From Planctomycetota bacterium (GTDB lineage Bacteria > Planctomycetota > Phycisphaerae > Sedimentisphaerales > Anaerohalosphaeraceae): a stretch of 5,559 nt of DNA. The position numbers and the translations under genes are program-made. Under the pieces are notes generated by a model. The model did not search any database and was not told where the DNA came from. It saw only the letters and a list, made by a program, of their open reading frames with translations. Where the stretch lies: NCBI GenBank assembly GCA_003644175.1, contig QNBS01000172.1:1-5559 (forward strand), read 5' to 3'. Shown in pieces: positions 5,384 to 5,559 of this stretch. The stretch's first letter is position 1. Each line of letters opens with the position of its first letter.

Positions 5384-5557
5384 TTAGTTTGGTGCGAATG
5401 CCGCCATTGACAGGCACATGCGATGGTCGTTGCCGGCTGTCCAGCCGTTTGTTACCGTCCCGGCCGTCGGCACTGCTCTGGTTGATCCTGCAACAGCACT
5501 GCTGCTTGGATTTAGATCGAATCTTTCGGTCTGCGAACCGTCCGGGGTAAACGAAGC
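5384..5557 (-). CDS. Partial reading frame, possibly an AroA (EPSP synthase)-like C-terminal fragment
   Basis: Read on the - strand, a frame is open from the right edge of the window (5557) for 57 codons to a TAA at 5386-5384, 25 bases from the antiporter stop and convergent with it. The product ends NGWTAGNDHRMCLSMAAFAP plus Asn. NDHRM followed by a small-hydrophobic helix is the late signature of EPSP synthase (E. coli AroA has NDHRMAMCFSLVAL), the shikimate-pathway enzyme. Against this, about 40 further residues, including the K-S/T-x-P-x-F region, are expected after the motif and are missing, and the rest of the fragment is low-complexity (Ala, Ser, Thr, Gly). It could be a truncated pseudogene, an unrelated protein end or chance. 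The start lies outside the window. Confidence 0.3.
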   Translation of the reverse strand, partial: ASFTPDGSQTERFDLNPSSSAVAGSTRAVPTAGTVTNGWTAGNDHRMCLSMAAFAPN

Positions 5558-5559
5558 GC

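Noticed and set aside
5407..5412. Perfect TTGACA -35 box downstream of the antiporter gene
   Set aside because: No -10-like sequence lies 15-19 bases downstream, so it is a chance match.
5434..5452. Stem CGGCT-GTCC-AGCCG followed by TTTGTT as a terminator for the antiporter gene
   Set aside because: The stem is only five pairs, the T-run is broken, and it lies about 75 bases past the stop; too weak to call.
5470..5503. Direct repeat of GCACTGCT in the right flank
   Set aside because: Only eight bases, two copies, no mobile-element context; likely chance.

Overview
The window reads as ordinary bacterial chromosome. My best guess is a planctomycete of the Phycisphaerae/Sedimentisphaerales type. 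The guess rests on the gene mix: a lone MerR-type DNA-binding protein next to a FlgB-like rod protein, a FliA-type sigma factor, dapF, and a PTS-IIA/CPA2-antiporter pair. It is an impression from family resemblance, not a search result. All six confident genes lie on the + strand. No tRNA, rRNA, CRISPR array, insertion sequence or integrase is visible.

Left part (1-1263), motility-related. An A-tract-led sigma-70-like promoter lies at 28-56, with a palindrome over its -10. It is followed by a roughly 230-nt leader that can fold. Next come a 95-residue MerR-domain protein (295-582) and a FlgB-like rod protein (618-1040), separated by a degenerate 16-nt tandem repeat that carries the Shine-Dalgarno sequence. 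The gap after flgB holds a good match to a sigma-28 (FliA/SigD) promoter, with a perfect 8-bp inverted repeat over its -10. It lies directly upstream of the sigma-28 gene itself.

Middle (1264-3216). A FliA/WhiG-family sigma factor (1264-2043) has a perfect AAGGAGGT ribosome site. It is followed by diaminopimelate epimerase dapF (2178-3053), which has its own TATAAT promoter and a strong hairpin that would sit at the very 5' end of the mRNA. These two genes are rich in G/C-ending codons. The stretch 3054-3216 holds two small stem-loops and a weak promoter candidate but no gene I can support.

Right part (3217-5559), ion transport. Codon usage shifts visibly toward A/T-ending codons. A two-domain protein (PTS EIIA type 2 plus a C-terminal domain that I suspect is PII-like) precedes a CPA2-type cation/proton antiporter with an Asp-Asp motif. 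The two probably form an operon in which the soluble protein senses a signal and controls the antiporter. The last 200 bases hold an open reading frame on the - strand (5384-5557, running off the right edge) with a motif resembling the C-terminal NDHRM motif of EPSP synthase (AroA). This is tentative and may be a truncated gene or chance.
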